A stretch of 47,007 bases of DNA from Pseudomonadales bacterium (GTDB lineage Bacteria; Pseudomonadota; Gammaproteobacteria; Pseudomonadales; Azotimanducaceae), in the NCBI GenBank assembly GCA_016779385.1, contig JADHNT010000007.1, positions 1 to 47,007 on the forward strand. Reading direction: 5' to 3'. Positions 17,651-27,026 of this stretch are shown here, piece by piece. The position numbers and the translations under genes are program-made. The notes under the pieces are model-generated. The model made no database searches, had not been told where the DNA came from, and saw nothing but the letters and a program-made list of their open reading frames with translations. How positions within the stretch are numbered: the stretch's first letter is position 1; every line of letters starts with the position of its first letter.

Positions 17651-18300
17651 ACGGCGCCCTCGGCCACGAGGAAGAGGGCGTCGCCGGGGCGAGGGCGCAC
17701 AGCGAGCGTTCCCGTTAAGCTGCCAAAGGCGGGCAGCACCAGCTCCTGCCCCCGGCGCCAAAACACGGGCCCGTAGAAGCTGCTCTTGCGGGCCGCGCGC
17801 AGGCGGTAGCCCGGGTGTAGATGGCCCGCGAGCGTCGGTTCCTCCCCCGTCCCCAAAGGCTCGTGGCGGCAGGTTAGGGGCCCCAGGCGCCAGCCTTCCC
17901 GCTCCCAGTGCAGGTCCCCGGCCGTGCCTTTCTGGGGCGCCGCACCGTCGTGATTGCCGCCCACGAGATGCACGGAAACCCCAGTCCGTTCCAGGGCTTC
18001 GAGCCAGGCCTCGAGGCGCGCCTGGCCCCTGCTCCCGGGGCGGAGCGGGCGGTGAAAAAAATCCCCCAGCACCACCAGCCGTTCGCACCCATGGGCCTCT
18101 AGGAGCGTACGGAGGCGCTCCAGGTCCTCGGCGTCGCTACCCACGGGCACGGCGAAGCCCTGGCGCTGGAAGAAGCGCGCTTTCTCCAGATGGACGTCCG
18201 CTACAAATAGGGTTCGGTCCCACAGGACGGCCTTCTCGGGCAGAAGCCAGAGCGTGGCCTCCCCGAGGGTAAGGCGCGTCGCAGCTGAAGGCTCATCCAT
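17629..18300 (-). CDS. pdeM: ligase-associated DNA damage response metallophosphoesterase PdeM
   Basis: 223 residues with the calcineurin-type metallophosphoesterase signature: D35-x-H37 (ADVHLEK), GD80-x-x-H83 (GDFFH), N116-H117-D118 (GNHD) and a GHLHPGY motif, ending in a LPAFGSLTG stretch typical of this subgroup. The family is a manganese-dependent phosphodiesterase/endonuclease that co-occurs with an ATP-dependent ligase, an Lhr-type helicase and a metallo-beta-lactamase exonuclease. Here it is the last gene of that exact operon; its ATG overlaps the helicase stop by 8 bp. It probably processes damaged DNA ends in the cytoplasm. Confidence 0.93.
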   Translation of the reverse strand: MDEPSAATRLTLGEATLWLLPEKAVLWDRTLFVADVHLEKARFFQRQGFAVPVGSDAEDLERLRTLLEAHGCERLVVLGDFFHRPLRPGSRGQARLEAWLEALERTGVSVHLVGGNHDGAAPQKGTAGDLHWEREGWRLGPLTCRHEPLGTGEEPTLAGHLHPGYRLRAARKSSFYGPVFWRRGQELVLPAFGSLTGTLAVRPRPGDALFLVAEGAVHPLPGG

Positions 18301-20725
18301 GGCGGCGTTCCAGCTGGGCGAGCATGCGTGCGATGCGTTGGGCGGCCGATTCCGAGCTATAGCGGGCGTGCACCCGTGTGGCCCAGAGAGGGAAGGCGAA
18401 GGGCGAAAGGCCGGCCAGGCGTCGGCTTTGCCAAGGCTGGCGGCTCAGGTCTCGGAGCCGGGCTTCCAGGCGATCGCTGTCGAGTTCTTCCGTGAGGACC
18501 TCGCGCTGCGCCTGCTGCAGAAAGGGATTTTCTGGGTCGTAGCGCTTGAAGACGTCGAAGAGGAGGCGGGAAGACAGTTGAAGGGCGCGCTGGGATTTGG
18601 GCCCCCCGGGAAAGCCTTGGAAGATCAGGCCGGAGATGCGCGCAATGGTGCGAAAGCGCTGCTCCGCAAGGCCGGTGCCCTCGCAACAGGCAAGCAGGGC
18701 CTCTCCTAGGCCCTCCGGGGAGAGCCAGCGGCGCAGCGCCGTTTCCTCCTCGGGCAGGGGCGCGGAGGACAGGAGTTCGATTCCGTAATCATTCACCGTC
18801 ACCGCGACCGTGCTCTCCTGATGCTGACCGAGGCGCCAGGCCAGGAGGGGTCCGAGACCCTCGTGAACCTGGCGCCCTGCAAAGGGGTAAAGGAAGAGGT
18901 GATAGCCCTCCCGGCTTTCCAGGTGTTCGAGGAGCAGCACCCCCGGCGTGGGTCGCGCGGATAGGGTCTCTTGTAGACGCAGCAGCGGTGCCAGGGCGGC
19001 CATTTCCTCCCGCTCGGGGAGCGAGGCTTCGGGATTCAACCGTTGTAGAACCCCTTCAGCCAGCGTGCTTGAAAGGGGCATGCGGCTGCCGGCCCAGCGC
19101 GGTGTGTGAACACGCCGGGCCTTTCCTGAACGGACCAGTGCCGTCATGCCGTCTACCCGGCAGAGCACCAGGGCGCGCCCGGCAAAGGTAAAGCCGTCGC
19201 CCGGGCGCAGCTGGCGAATAAAGCGTTCCTCTACCTGGCCTAGGGTCCCGCCCCGGCGCCAGCGCAGGGTGACCAAGGCATCGCTCACAATGGTGCCGAT
19301 GGAGAGGCGATGGCGCCGAGCGATGCGGGGCGTGGTGACGGTCCAGGCACCGGCCTCGTTCAGCGTGATCTTGGCGTAGTCCTCGTAGGCCTTAAGGGCC
19401 GGGCCGCCGCGCTGAAGATGATCGAGCACCCAGGCCAGCTCGGCGGTGCTCAGCGTGGCAAAGGCGTGGGTGCGCCGGGCTTCGGCCAGCAGCGCTTCTG
19501 AGGTGCCCGGCTCGCCAAGGATGCGGGTAAGGACGTGCTGGGTCAGTACGTCAAAGCTCATTCGAAGGCCGCGCTGGGGTTCGAGATCCCCGGTCTCCAG
19601 GGCGTCTCGCAGCGCTGCAAACTCAAGCAGTTCGAAGGCATGGGTAGGCACGCAATAGAGCTGGGGCGTACCGCCGGGATGGTGTTCGCTACGCCCGGCT
19701 CGCTGCCGAGCTCGGGCCACGCCCTTGGGACCCCCGATTTGGATCACCTGGGTGACGGGGCTAAAGTCCACCCCCAGATCGAGGCTTGAGGTGGCCACCA
19801 CGGCTTTCAGCGCTCCGGCTTTCAGGGCCTTCTCGATGCGCCGTCGCGTGCCCTGGGCAAGGCTGCCGTGGTGCAGCGCAAGCTGCCCCACGAGGCTGAG
19901 ATCGGCGCGTTGGAGTGCTTCAAACCAGCGCTCCGCCTGAAAGCGCGTGTTGCAAAAGATCAGGGAGCTCGGCGCCCCCTGAAGCAGGTTTAGCACCTGT
20001 GGCAGGCTTCTTAGCCCGAGGTGGCCCGCCCAGGGGAAGCGTTCGATTTCCTCCGGGATGAGGGTGGTCACCGCGGGTGGGGTGCCCTGGGGTCCCCGGA
20101 TCAGGCGCCCGCGCCGCGCGGGGCCGAGCAATACCTCGAGGGCGTGCTCGGGATCGGCCACGGTGGCCGACAGCCCCCAGCGCCGGGCCTCCAGGGCCAG
20201 GCTATCGAGCCGTGCCAAGGCCAGCTCAAGGAGGACGCCGCGCTTCGTTCCCAGGAGCGCATGCCACTCATCTACCACCACGGCCTGCAGGGACGGCGCC
20301 TGGGCAAGGAAGTTGGGGTTCGCCAGCAAGAGGGACAGGCTTTCCGGCGTGGTGACGAGCACCTCCGGGAGCGCCTGGCGAAGCTGGCGCCGCTCTTTCG
20401 CCGTGCTATCCCCATTGCGGATTCCGACGCGCCAGGGGAGGCCGAGGGCTTCGCAGAAGCTTTCCAGCTGGGTAGCGAGGTCCCGAGCCAGGGCCCGTAG
20501 GGGGGTGAGCCAAAGCAACTTAAGCCCGGTGCTTTGAGCAGGGATGGCGAGGGCCGGCCCGAGGAAGGCGGCGAAGGTTTTTCCGCTTCCCGTGCCCGCT
20601 AGGCAAAGGCCATCGGCACCTTCCCGGAAGGCTTCCGCCAGGGCCTGCTGAAAGGGCGCCAGCGCCCACCCCTGGGTCTTGAGCCAGGCCTCGAGCGCCG
20701 CTTGTTGCGGGTGCATCTTAGCCAT
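18293..20725 (-). CDS. ligase-associated DEXH-box helicase (Lhr family)
   Basis: 810 residues from the ATG at 20725, which overlaps the ligase stop by 8 bp; a second ATG at 20716 is equally possible, and longer upstream readings lie entirely inside the ligase gene. Helicase motifs are in order: AGTGSGKT (43-50), TPLRALA, DEWH (152-155), SAT (186-188), a motif V stretch SLDLGVDF and motif VI QRAGRS. The length matches the Lhr-Core form rather than the full-length 1,500-residue Lhr. Lhr-type enzymes translocate 3' to 5' on single-stranded DNA and unwind RNA:DNA hybrids. It sits in the four-gene ligase-associated repair operon, between the ligase and pdeM. Confidence 0.94.
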   Translation of the reverse strand: MAKMHPQQAALEAWLKTQGWALAPFQQALAEAFREGADGLCLAGTGSGKTFAAFLGPALAIPAQSTGLKLLWLTPLRALARDLATQLESFCEALGLPWRVGIRNGDSTAKERRQLRQALPEVLVTTPESLSLLLANPNFLAQAPSLQAVVVDEWHALLGTKRGVLLELALARLDSLALEARRWGLSATVADPEHALEVLLGPARRGRLIRGPQGTPPAVTTLIPEEIERFPWAGHLGLRSLPQVLNLLQGAPSSLIFCNTRFQAERWFEALQRADLSLVGQLALHHGSLAQGTRRRIEKALKAGALKAVVATSSLDLGVDFSPVTQVIQIGGPKGVARARQRAGRSEHHPGGTPQLYCVPTHAFELLEFAALRDALETGDLEPQRGLRMSFDVLTQHVLTRILGEPGTSEALLAEARRTHAFATLSTAELAWVLDHLQRGGPALKAYEDYAKITLNEAGAWTVTTPRIARRHRLSIGTIVSDALVTLRWRRGGTLGQVEERFIRQLRPGDGFTFAGRALVLCRVDGMTALVRSGKARRVHTPRWAGSRMPLSSTLAEGVLQRLNPEASLPEREEMAALAPLLRLQETLSARPTPGVLLLEHLESREGYHLFLYPFAGRQVHEGLGPLLAWRLGQHQESTVAVTVNDYGIELLSSAPLPEEETALRRWLSPEGLGEALLACCEGTGLAEQRFRTIARISGLIFQGFPGGPKSQRALQLSSRLLFDVFKRYDPENPFLQQAQREVLTEELDSDRLEARLRDLSRQPWQSRRLAGLSPFAFPLWATRVHARYSSESAAQRIARMLAQLERRHG

Positions 20726-22319
20726 GGGGGAGAAGCCGGGCTTTGAGGGTTTCGAGCTCATCCGCATCCTCAATGGTGAGATCTTCCCGCCAGCGATGAA
20801 TGCGGGGAAAGCGCAAGGCCATGCCGGCTTTTCGTCGGGGCGCCGCATGAGCGCTGTCGAAGGCCAGCTCAAAGACCAGCGTCGGCGTCACGGAGCGCAC
20901 GGGCCCGAAGCGCTCCTTCGTATTACGGCGAATCCAGTGATCGAGGCGCTCAAGGGTGGCTTCATCCAGCCCCGAATAGGCCTTGGCGAGGGGCACGAGG
21001 GCGCCCCGATCCCATACCGCAAAGGTGAAGTCCGTGTAGAGGTTCGCCCGGCGGCCATGCCCGGGCTGGGCATAGAGCAAGACGGCGTCCACCGTTTCCG
21101 GATCAAGCTTCCATTTCCACCAGCTTTGGTGACGCCGACCGCTTTCATAGGCGCTGCCTTCGTGCTTCAGCATTAACCCTTCCACAGCTTGGCTGCGCGC
21201 GTCGGCGCGCAGGGCCGTAAGGCTTTCCCAGCTGGTGTTATCTAGTCGGGGGGAGAAGGTGAGTGCTGGCGCAGGAGACGGTGTTAGCAGGGCTTCTAGG
21301 CACTGGCGGCGCTGGGCGAGGGGCTGGGGACGGAGGTCCTCGCCGTTCAGTTCGAGGAGGTCGTAGGCCATAAAGCGCACGGGCACCGCGCGCTGAAGCG
21401 CCGCCGTGACGCGCTTGCGCTGCAGGCGTCGGCTGAGTTCGACGAAGGGGCCGGGGCCGTCCTCGGCCCAGGCCAGGAGCTCCCCATCAAGGACCGTGCC
21501 CTCCGGTAGGCCTTCCGCCGCGGCCGCGAGCTCGGGAAAGCGATCTTCTAGCCTTTCCCGACCCCGGGACCAGAGCGCCGTATTGCCCTCCCGCCGTACT
21601 AGCTGGCAGCGCACCCCATCCCATTTCCACTCCGCCAGCACCGCCGTGGATGGGTGCGGGGGTAGAGCCCCGTCACGAAGGGGTTGTGCCAGGCAGAAGG
21701 GGTAGGGCGCCGCCCAGTGAAGCGTGGCGTTGTCCGGATTGACCAGCGCTTCGAAGGCTGCCGCGGAGGGGGGCTGGGGGATCATCCAGCGGTGCTGAAG
21801 CACGGCCGGATCGAGCCCAAAGGCCTGGCCGAGGGCCCGAAGCGTGAGCCCTTCCCCCACGCCGACGCGCAGCCCCCCGGTGATGAGTTTGTTCAGCCAA
21901 AGGCGCGGGGCTTGGGGATAGGCGCGCCAAAGGGCAAGGAGGGCGCGCTTCCGCGTTTCAGCACCGGCACCGCGAAGGGGCGCGAGCGTTTCCTCCAGCA
22001 ACGCCTGGAGGCTCGTTTCCGGGGCGGTGATGTCCGCCGGCGGCGGTGGAAGCACCAGAGCGAGGGTTTCGGCGAGGTCGCCTACATGGGCATAGGTGGC
22101 TTCGAGGACAGCCTCGGAGAGGCCCGTGGCCTCTCCGAGCCAGCGCCGTAGCTCCGGGCCGCTGGCAATGCGCTGGGGCCGGCGCCCCGTCAGCAGATGC
22201 AGCGCCCAGGCCGCATCCCCCGCCGGTGCACCTTTAAAGTAGGCCGTCAGCAGTTCGAGCTTGCGCCCTGTGGAGCGGGCTCGCTCCAGAGCCGTGAGCA
22301 GCGCGGCGAAGGCGTTCAC
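20718..22319 (-). CDS. ATP-dependent DNA ligase (repair-associated)
   Basis: 533 residues. The adenylation domain has the KxDG nucleophile K232-W-D-G, motif III DGELLAW, motif IV EGLMLK and motif V WKWKL, preceded by an N-terminal DNA-binding domain (about 1-200) and followed by an OB-fold domain. This is the accessory ATP-dependent ligase found beside the Lhr-type helicase, not the essential NAD-dependent LigA. It seals 5'-phosphate nicks during repair. The GTG start overlaps the stop of the exonuclease gene in a GTGA junction, and its own stop overlaps the helicase start, so all four genes appear translationally coupled. Confidence 0.95.
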   Translation of the reverse strand: MNAFAALLTALERARSTGRKLELLTAYFKGAPAGDAAWALHLLTGRRPQRIASGPELRRWLGEATGLSEAVLEATYAHVGDLAETLALVLPPPPADITAPETSLQALLEETLAPLRGAGAETRKRALLALWRAYPQAPRLWLNKLITGGLRVGVGEGLTLRALGQAFGLDPAVLQHRWMIPQPPSAAAFEALVNPDNATLHWAAPYPFCLAQPLRDGALPPHPSTAVLAEWKWDGVRCQLVRREGNTALWSRGRERLEDRFPELAAAAEGLPEGTVLDGELLAWAEDGPGPFVELSRRLQRKRVTAALQRAVPVRFMAYDLLELNGEDLRPQPLAQRRQCLEALLTPSPAPALTFSPRLDNTSWESLTALRADARSQAVEGLMLKHEGSAYESGRRHQSWWKWKLDPETVDAVLLYAQPGHGRRANLYTDFTFAVWDRGALVPLAKAYSGLDEATLERLDHWIRRNTKERFGPVRSVTPTLVFELAFDSAHAAPRRKAGMALRFPRIHRWREDLTIEDADELETLKARLLPHG

Positions 22320-23317
22320 CCGTCCTCCGTATCTCCGTAGGGCGTGGCCAGCGCCTGGGCCTCGATGCCCAGGCCTTGCAGGTGGGCCAGGAGCGCATCG
22401 GTGTGGCCATGGGTGGCCAGCACGCGTTTTGCCCCGCTATCTTCCACGGTGCGGAGTAGTCCGGGCCAATCGGCGTGATCAGAGAGGACAAAGCCTTCGT
22501 CATAGCCCTTTCGGCGTCGCGTGCCCCGCACCTGCATCCACCCCGAAGCAAAGCCCGTGCTGGCGCCGCGAAAGCGCTTGGCCCACTTCGACCCTGCGGC
22601 GGAGGGGGGCGCGAGGATGAGCCGCCCCGCGCCGCGATCACTCCGGGGCATCTCGCTCACCGGCACCGTGGGGATCATGGTGACCCCCGCATCGCGATAG
22701 AGGCGGGTGAGTCCATCAATGGCGCCGTGGAGCCACACTGGCTCCCGGCTGAAGGCGTTCAGCCCGGCCAGGATGCGCTGGGCCTTGCCTAGGGCGTAGG
22801 TGTAAAGCACCGCGGGCCGGTCTTCGGCGGCGCAGCGCTGCCACCAGGCGTAGATTTCCTCCATCACCGTATCCGGGTGTGGCCATTGATAGATGGGATA
22901 GGCGAAAGTGGCTTCCGTCACCAGCACGTCGCAGAGCACGGGCTCGAAGGGGGCGCAGGTGGGGTCCGGTTCTCGCTTAAAATCTCCCGTGACCACCCAG
23001 ACCTCATCGCCCCGCTGCACCCGAACCTGGGCCGAGCCAAGGATATGCCCTGCGGGATGGAAGGAGATTGTGACGGGGCCGAAGGCCCGGCGCTCGCCGT
23101 AGGGAACGCCTTCCACGGGGCTGTACTGCCCGAGGCGCTTACGCAGGATGGGCACCCCGGGGGCTGCGGTCCAGTAGTGACCCATGCCGTTGCGGGCGTG
23201 ATCGCCGTGGCCGTGGGTAATGATGGCGCGATCCACCTTACGCCAGGGATCGATGGTGAAGTCCCCGTCCGGGCAGTGCAGGCCCCGGTCCGTGAGGGTG
23301 AGTAGGGGGGTGGTCAT
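22316..23317 (-). CDS. ligase-associated DNA exonuclease (metallo-beta-lactamase fold)
   Basis: 333 residues. The metal-binding motif H35-G-H37-G-D39-H40 and later TGDFK, LSDHADW and THGH stretches match the beta-CASP-like metallo-beta-lactamase nucleases related to SNM1/Pso2 and CPSF73. In this gene cluster the protein is the predicted DNA exonuclease that trims ends before ligation. It is the first gene of the operon, with an ATG preceded by GAGGAACTGGG. The 115 bp to the divergent exported-protein gene must hold the operon promoter, but I could not assign its -35 and -10 elements with confidence. Confidence 0.93.
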   Translation of the reverse strand: MTTPLLTLTDRGLHCPDGDFTIDPWRKVDRAIITHGHGDHARNGMGHYWTAAPGVPILRKRLGQYSPVEGVPYGERRAFGPVTISFHPAGHILGSAQVRVQRGDEVWVVTGDFKREPDPTCAPFEPVLCDVLVTEATFAYPIYQWPHPDTVMEEIYAWWQRCAAEDRPAVLYTYALGKAQRILAGLNAFSREPVWLHGAIDGLTRLYRDAGVTMIPTVPVSEMPRSDRGAGRLILAPPSAAGSKWAKRFRGASTGFASGWMQVRGTRRRKGYDEGFVLSDHADWPGLLRTVEDSGAKRVLATHGHTDALLAHLQGLGIEAQALATPYGDTEDG

Positions 23318-23432
23318 CCCAGTTCCTCAGTACCGCTGCCCGTGGCCTAAGCATACGCCTTAAGCCCTGCCGGGCCCTAGGGTTGGATCGCCGGGGGCGG
23401 TATGCTGAGCGTTGAAAAGAAGGGAGGCCGCG

Positions 23433-24335
23433 ATGGCAAGGGTGAGCGCAACTCGGGTAGGGCGTAAGGCGAGGGTCGGGCGATGCGCCGTGCTCATGCT
23501 CATGATCCTGTCTGGCGCGGCCTGGGCCTACCCGGAAGAAACGCTCCAGACCTTGACCTTCACCGCTGCGAAAGCCTTTAACCGGTGCGTGGAGGAGACG
23601 GGGACGCCTCGGCTGTCGGCGCTCCAGGTGCGGAATTTGGTGCTTGGGAATGTCGCCGAGGGGGAGGCCGGCGTGCTGCGCCGGGCCACCCGCTGGGGGT
23701 ACTACGATCGTGCTGAGGGAGAGGAGGATCGGCGCTGGCTGTGGTTGGTGAGTACGCGGCTTCACGACCGCTTCGAGGACCGGGCCGCCAAGGTTCTGAT
23801 GCAGGACGGCGTGCGGGCCACGCTGCGCTACGAGGATTTGGGAAGCGTGCTCTACTACCTCCAGCGCGTCACCATTCCCGCGAACGTAGTCCCCATCTTC
23901 CACCCTAGGCCCTGGCGCTGGCCCTCGGGGGATCGTTTTACCGATTACCCCATCGATGAAGCGCGCCTCAGCGAGGCCGGGGAGCAGCTGTGTGAGGTTC
24001 TGGGGGAAACGCCCGATGATCTCACCTTTGATGCGCTGCTTGAGGAAACGGCGGGGGCGACGCTGGATGCGCTGCGCCAGCCCATCGCCGATATGCAAAG
24101 CCCCTGGTATGCCTTCTGGGAACTTGGGGAGCCCGGGCGCTTTGGTCGTTACGGGGAAGCGGGCAATCGCTTCGGCCGCGCCGCGAGCTTCCCCTGTGGC
24201 ACGGACCGGTGCCAGCTGCTAGACGACGATCCTATCTACGCCACCTTCGCCGCGGCCCAGCATCGCCTGGCGCTGCTGGCCACCATGCGCGGCATCCTGC
24301 TGCTTCAGCGCGATCGCGGCGGCGCTGCCCAGTGA
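23433..24335 (+). CDS. exported protein of unknown function
   Basis: 300 residues from the ATG at 23433, chosen because AGGGAGG lies just ahead; a TTG at 23412 is also in frame. A basic N-terminus and a hydrophobic stretch ending in SGAAWA (about residue 32) form a signal peptide. The mature part is mostly helical, with LHDRFEDRAAKVL, a YYLQRVTIPANVVPIFHPRPW segment and two cysteines in FPCGTDRC that could pair. The scattered His/Asp residues recall helical zinc phospholipase C / P1 nuclease folds only faintly, so I assign no function. Its stop overlaps the GTG of the AmiD-like lipoprotein gene (GTGA), so both are probably periplasmic partners. Confidence 0.75.
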   Translation: MARVSATRVGRKARVGRCAVLMLMILSGAAWAYPEETLQTLTFTAAKAFNRCVEETGTPRLSALQVRNLVLGNVAEGEAGVLRRATRWGYYDRAEGEEDRRWLWLVSTRLHDRFEDRAAKVLMQDGVRATLRYEDLGSVLYYLQRVTIPANVVPIFHPRPWRWPSGDRFTDYPIDEARLSEAGEQLCEVLGETPDDLTFDALLEETAGATLDALRQPIADMQSPWYAFWELGEPGRFGRYGEAGNRFGRAASFPCGTDRCQLLDDDPIYATFAAAQHRLALLATMRGILLLQRDRGGAAQ

Positions 24336-25255
24336 GGCTTGTGCTGCTGGGGATCGCGCTGCTTTCCCTCAGCGCCTGCGTTGCCTCGCCTCCCCTTGAT
24401 GTGGTCTCGGAAAATCAGGGCAGCCGCATTCGCCATCTGGTGCTTCATTTCACCGCCGAGCCCTTCGATCGCTCCCTGGCGCTTTTGACCCGTGCCGATA
24501 CGGGCGCCGTCAGCGCCCACTACCTGGTTCCCGATCTAAACGACCCCACCTTTCCCGGCACGAGTGGCCGGCCCCTGCGCCTCGTCGCCGAGGATCGCCG
24601 GGCCTGGCATGCGGGGCGAAGCGTCTGGGCCGGGGAGACGGCCTTGAACAACTCCTCCATCGGCATCGAAATCGTGAACGAATCAACCTGCGATCATCGG
24701 CTGGCGGAGCCCCTTCCGGGGCCCGAGGCGGATCGCTGCCGCTATCTACCCTTTTCCGAGGCGCAGCTCGCCGAGGTCATCGCCCTGACCCAGGAGATCC
24801 TGGCGCGCCATCCCGATATCCCCCCGGAGCGGGTGGTGGGCCACGCCGACATCGCGCCCACGCGTAAGGTTGATCCGGGCCCCTTTTTCCCCTGGAAACG
24901 CCTGCACGAGGCTGGCGTGGGGCCCTGGTACGAGGCAGACACTTTCGAGGCCTGGCGGGCCTGGCTTCAGGACACGCCTTTGCCCTTGGGCACGCGGCAG
25001 GCGGCGCTGGCGGCCTGGGGCTTTGAGCTGACCCCCACGGGGCGCCTCGACGTCGCGACTCGCTATGCCCTGCGCGCCTTTCAGCTCCACTTTCGCCCCG
25101 AGCCTCTGACCTACGCCTTCGACGAGGAAACCACGGCCATCCTTTTTGCGCTCCTCGCGCGCTATCGCCCCGATGCGCTTGCGGCGTTGACCCTGCCCGG
25201 GACCCCTCCGCCGGTCCTCCTGGAACCCTTGCGCGACACCGACTCCCCACCCTAG
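24332..25255 (+). CDS. AmiD-like N-acetylmuramoyl-L-alanine amidase lipoprotein
   Basis: 307 residues from the GTG at 24332; an upstream ATG would bury the lipoprotein signal. The lipobox LSAC gives a lipidated C16. The Amidase_2 domain has zinc ligands H39 (VLHFTAE), H171 (VVGHADI) and D181 (KVDPG), and a C-terminal peptidoglycan-binding helical domain follows (about 225-300). This is the architecture of E. coli AmiD, an outer-membrane lipoprotein that cleaves the bond between MurNAc or anhydro-MurNAc and L-alanine in cell-wall fragments. It is coupled to the preceding exported protein and lies 31 bp before a D-aminoacylase-like gene. Confidence 0.92.
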   Translation: MRLVLLGIALLSLSACVASPPLDVVSENQGSRIRHLVLHFTAEPFDRSLALLTRADTGAVSAHYLVPDLNDPTFPGTSGRPLRLVAEDRRAWHAGRSVWAGETALNNSSIGIEIVNESTCDHRLAEPLPGPEADRCRYLPFSEAQLAEVIALTQEILARHPDIPPERVVGHADIAPTRKVDPGPFFPWKRLHEAGVGPWYEADTFEAWRAWLQDTPLPLGTRQAALAAWGFELTPTGRLDVATRYALRAFQLHFRPEPLTYAFDEETTAILFALLARYRPDALAALTLPGTPPPVLLEPLRDTDSPP

Positions 25256-25286
25256 GCTCTAGCCTCTAGGGAGAGGAGTAACGAGC

Positions 25287-27008
25287 ATGGCAGATTTCGA
25301 TTTAGTGCTCCGCGGCGGCACCGTCGCCGACGGAACGGGGGCAGCGCTCCGGGAAGCCGACGTGGCGGTGAAGGACGGTCGCATCGCTGCTGTGGGCGGA
25401 GGGATCGGCCAGGGCGCGGAGGAGATCGACGCCCGCGGCCTGCTCGTCACTCCGGGCTTTGTGGATGTGCACACCCATTACGACGGCCAGGCCACCTGGG
25501 ATGACCGCCTCACCCCCTCCTCGAATCATGGCGTCACCACGGCGGTGATGGGCAACTGCGGCGTGGGCTTTGCGCCCTGCCGCCTAGAAGATCACGACAC
25601 CCTCATCCGCTTGATGGAAGGGGTGGAGGACATCCCCGGGGTCGTGCTCACGGAAGGGCTGTCCTGGAACTGGGAAAGCTTTCCCGATTTCCTAAAGGCG
25701 CTGGAAGCGCGGGATCACGATATCGACTTTGCGGCCCAGCTGCCCCACGCGGCGCTGCGCGTTTACGTCATGGGAGAGCGGGGTGCGCGGCGCGAGCCCG
25801 CTACCGCCGCCGACATCCAGGCCATGGCTCAGCTCACTCGGGAGGCCATGGCCGCTGGGGCCCTGGGCTTCAGCACTTCCCGCACCCTGAATCACCAAAC
25901 AGCGGACGGCGACCCTACGCCGACGCTTACCGCGGCGGAGGACGAACTCATGGCCATCGCCCTGGCCATGAAGGGCGAGGGGAAGGGCGTGCTTCAGTTT
26001 GTGTCCGACTTCCAGAACCCCAGGGAAGAGATGGCTATGCTTCGTCGTTTGGTTGAGCACTCCGGGCGGCCCCTGTCCCTGTCCCTTGCGCAAACGGAAG
26101 GGGCGCCGGAAGGCTATCGTAAGCTCCTGGGCTGGCTTGAGGGCATGGCGCAGGCGGGGCTTCCCGTGCGCGGCCAGGTGGCGAATCGCCCCGTGGGCCT
26201 CATGCTGGGCCTTGATGCCACCCTGAATCCCTTCGTCGCACACCCGAGCTTTCAGGCCCTGCAAGCCCTGCCCCTGGCGGAGAAAGTCGCCCGGCTCCGC
26301 GATCCGGCGCTACGGGCTACCCTGCTTGGGGAGGCGCCTCAGGCCGATCACCCCTTCATGCAGGCGGTGCTGTCTAACTTCGAGAAGATGTTTGTGCTCG
26401 GCGATCCGCCGGATTACGAACAGGACCCGAGCCAATCCCTAGGGGCCCGCGCCCGGCGCCTGGGCGTCGAGCCCGCCGCCCTGGCCTACGACCTCATGCT
26501 CGAGGACGAGGGGCGGGCTATGCTGTATTTCCCCTTCCTAAACTATGCCCAGAACGATCTCGATGCGGTGCTCGAAATGATGGAGCACGCGCAGACGATC
26601 CTCGGGCTAGGGGATGGCGGCGCCCATTTGGGCACCATCTGCGATGCCAGCTTTACCACTCACATGCTGACCCACTGGGCCCGGGATCGGCGCCGGGGTC
26701 GAAAGCTTCCGGTGGAAACGGTGGTGCAGTGGCATAGCCGCGATACGGCCCAGGCCATGGGGCTCTTCGATCGGGGCGTGCTGAAACCGGGCTATCGGGC
26801 TGACCTCAACATCATTGATTTCGACGGGCTGCGGCTGCGTCCACCGCGCATGCAGCGCGATTTGCCCGCCGGCGGCCAGCGGCTCATGCAGGACGCCGAG
26901 GGCTATCGCTACGCCATCGTGGCGGGCCAAGTGACCTACCGGGATGGAGTGGCTACCGGTGCGCTCCCGGGGCGGCTTGTGCGGGGGGCTCAGCCTGCTC
27001 CGGGCTGA
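25287..27008 (+). CDS. amidohydrolase, N-acyl-D-amino-acid deacylase-like (paralog A)
   Basis: 573 residues of the metal-dependent amidohydrolase superfamily. H62-x-H64 (DVHTHYDG) and the GNCGVGFAP motif with C91 match D-aminoacylases, in which that cysteine is a metal ligand; the late D443 and H447 in GDGGAH complete the site. Such enzymes deacylate N-acyl-D-amino acids or related amides. No signal peptide, so cytoplasmic. The ATG has a GGAGAGGAG region upstream. It shares motifs with the 590-residue gene at 28084, with which it flanks the Sua5/TsaC gene. The precise substrate is uncertain; many such proteins are misannotated. Confidence 0.85.
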   Translation: MADFDLVLRGGTVADGTGAALREADVAVKDGRIAAVGGGIGQGAEEIDARGLLVTPGFVDVHTHYDGQATWDDRLTPSSNHGVTTAVMGNCGVGFAPCRLEDHDTLIRLMEGVEDIPGVVLTEGLSWNWESFPDFLKALEARDHDIDFAAQLPHAALRVYVMGERGARREPATAADIQAMAQLTREAMAAGALGFSTSRTLNHQTADGDPTPTLTAAEDELMAIALAMKGEGKGVLQFVSDFQNPREEMAMLRRLVEHSGRPLSLSLAQTEGAPEGYRKLLGWLEGMAQAGLPVRGQVANRPVGLMLGLDATLNPFVAHPSFQALQALPLAEKVARLRDPALRATLLGEAPQADHPFMQAVLSNFEKMFVLGDPPDYEQDPSQSLGARARRLGVEPAALAYDLMLEDEGRAMLYFPFLNYAQNDLDAVLEMMEHAQTILGLGDGGAHLGTICDASFTTHMLTHWARDRRRGRKLPVETVVQWHSRDTAQAMGLFDRGVLKPGYRADLNIIDFDGLRLRPPRMQRDLPAGGQRLMQDAEGYRYAIVAGQVTYRDGVATGALPGRLVRGAQPAPG

Positions 27009-27026
27009 GCATCAAAAGACACGGGC

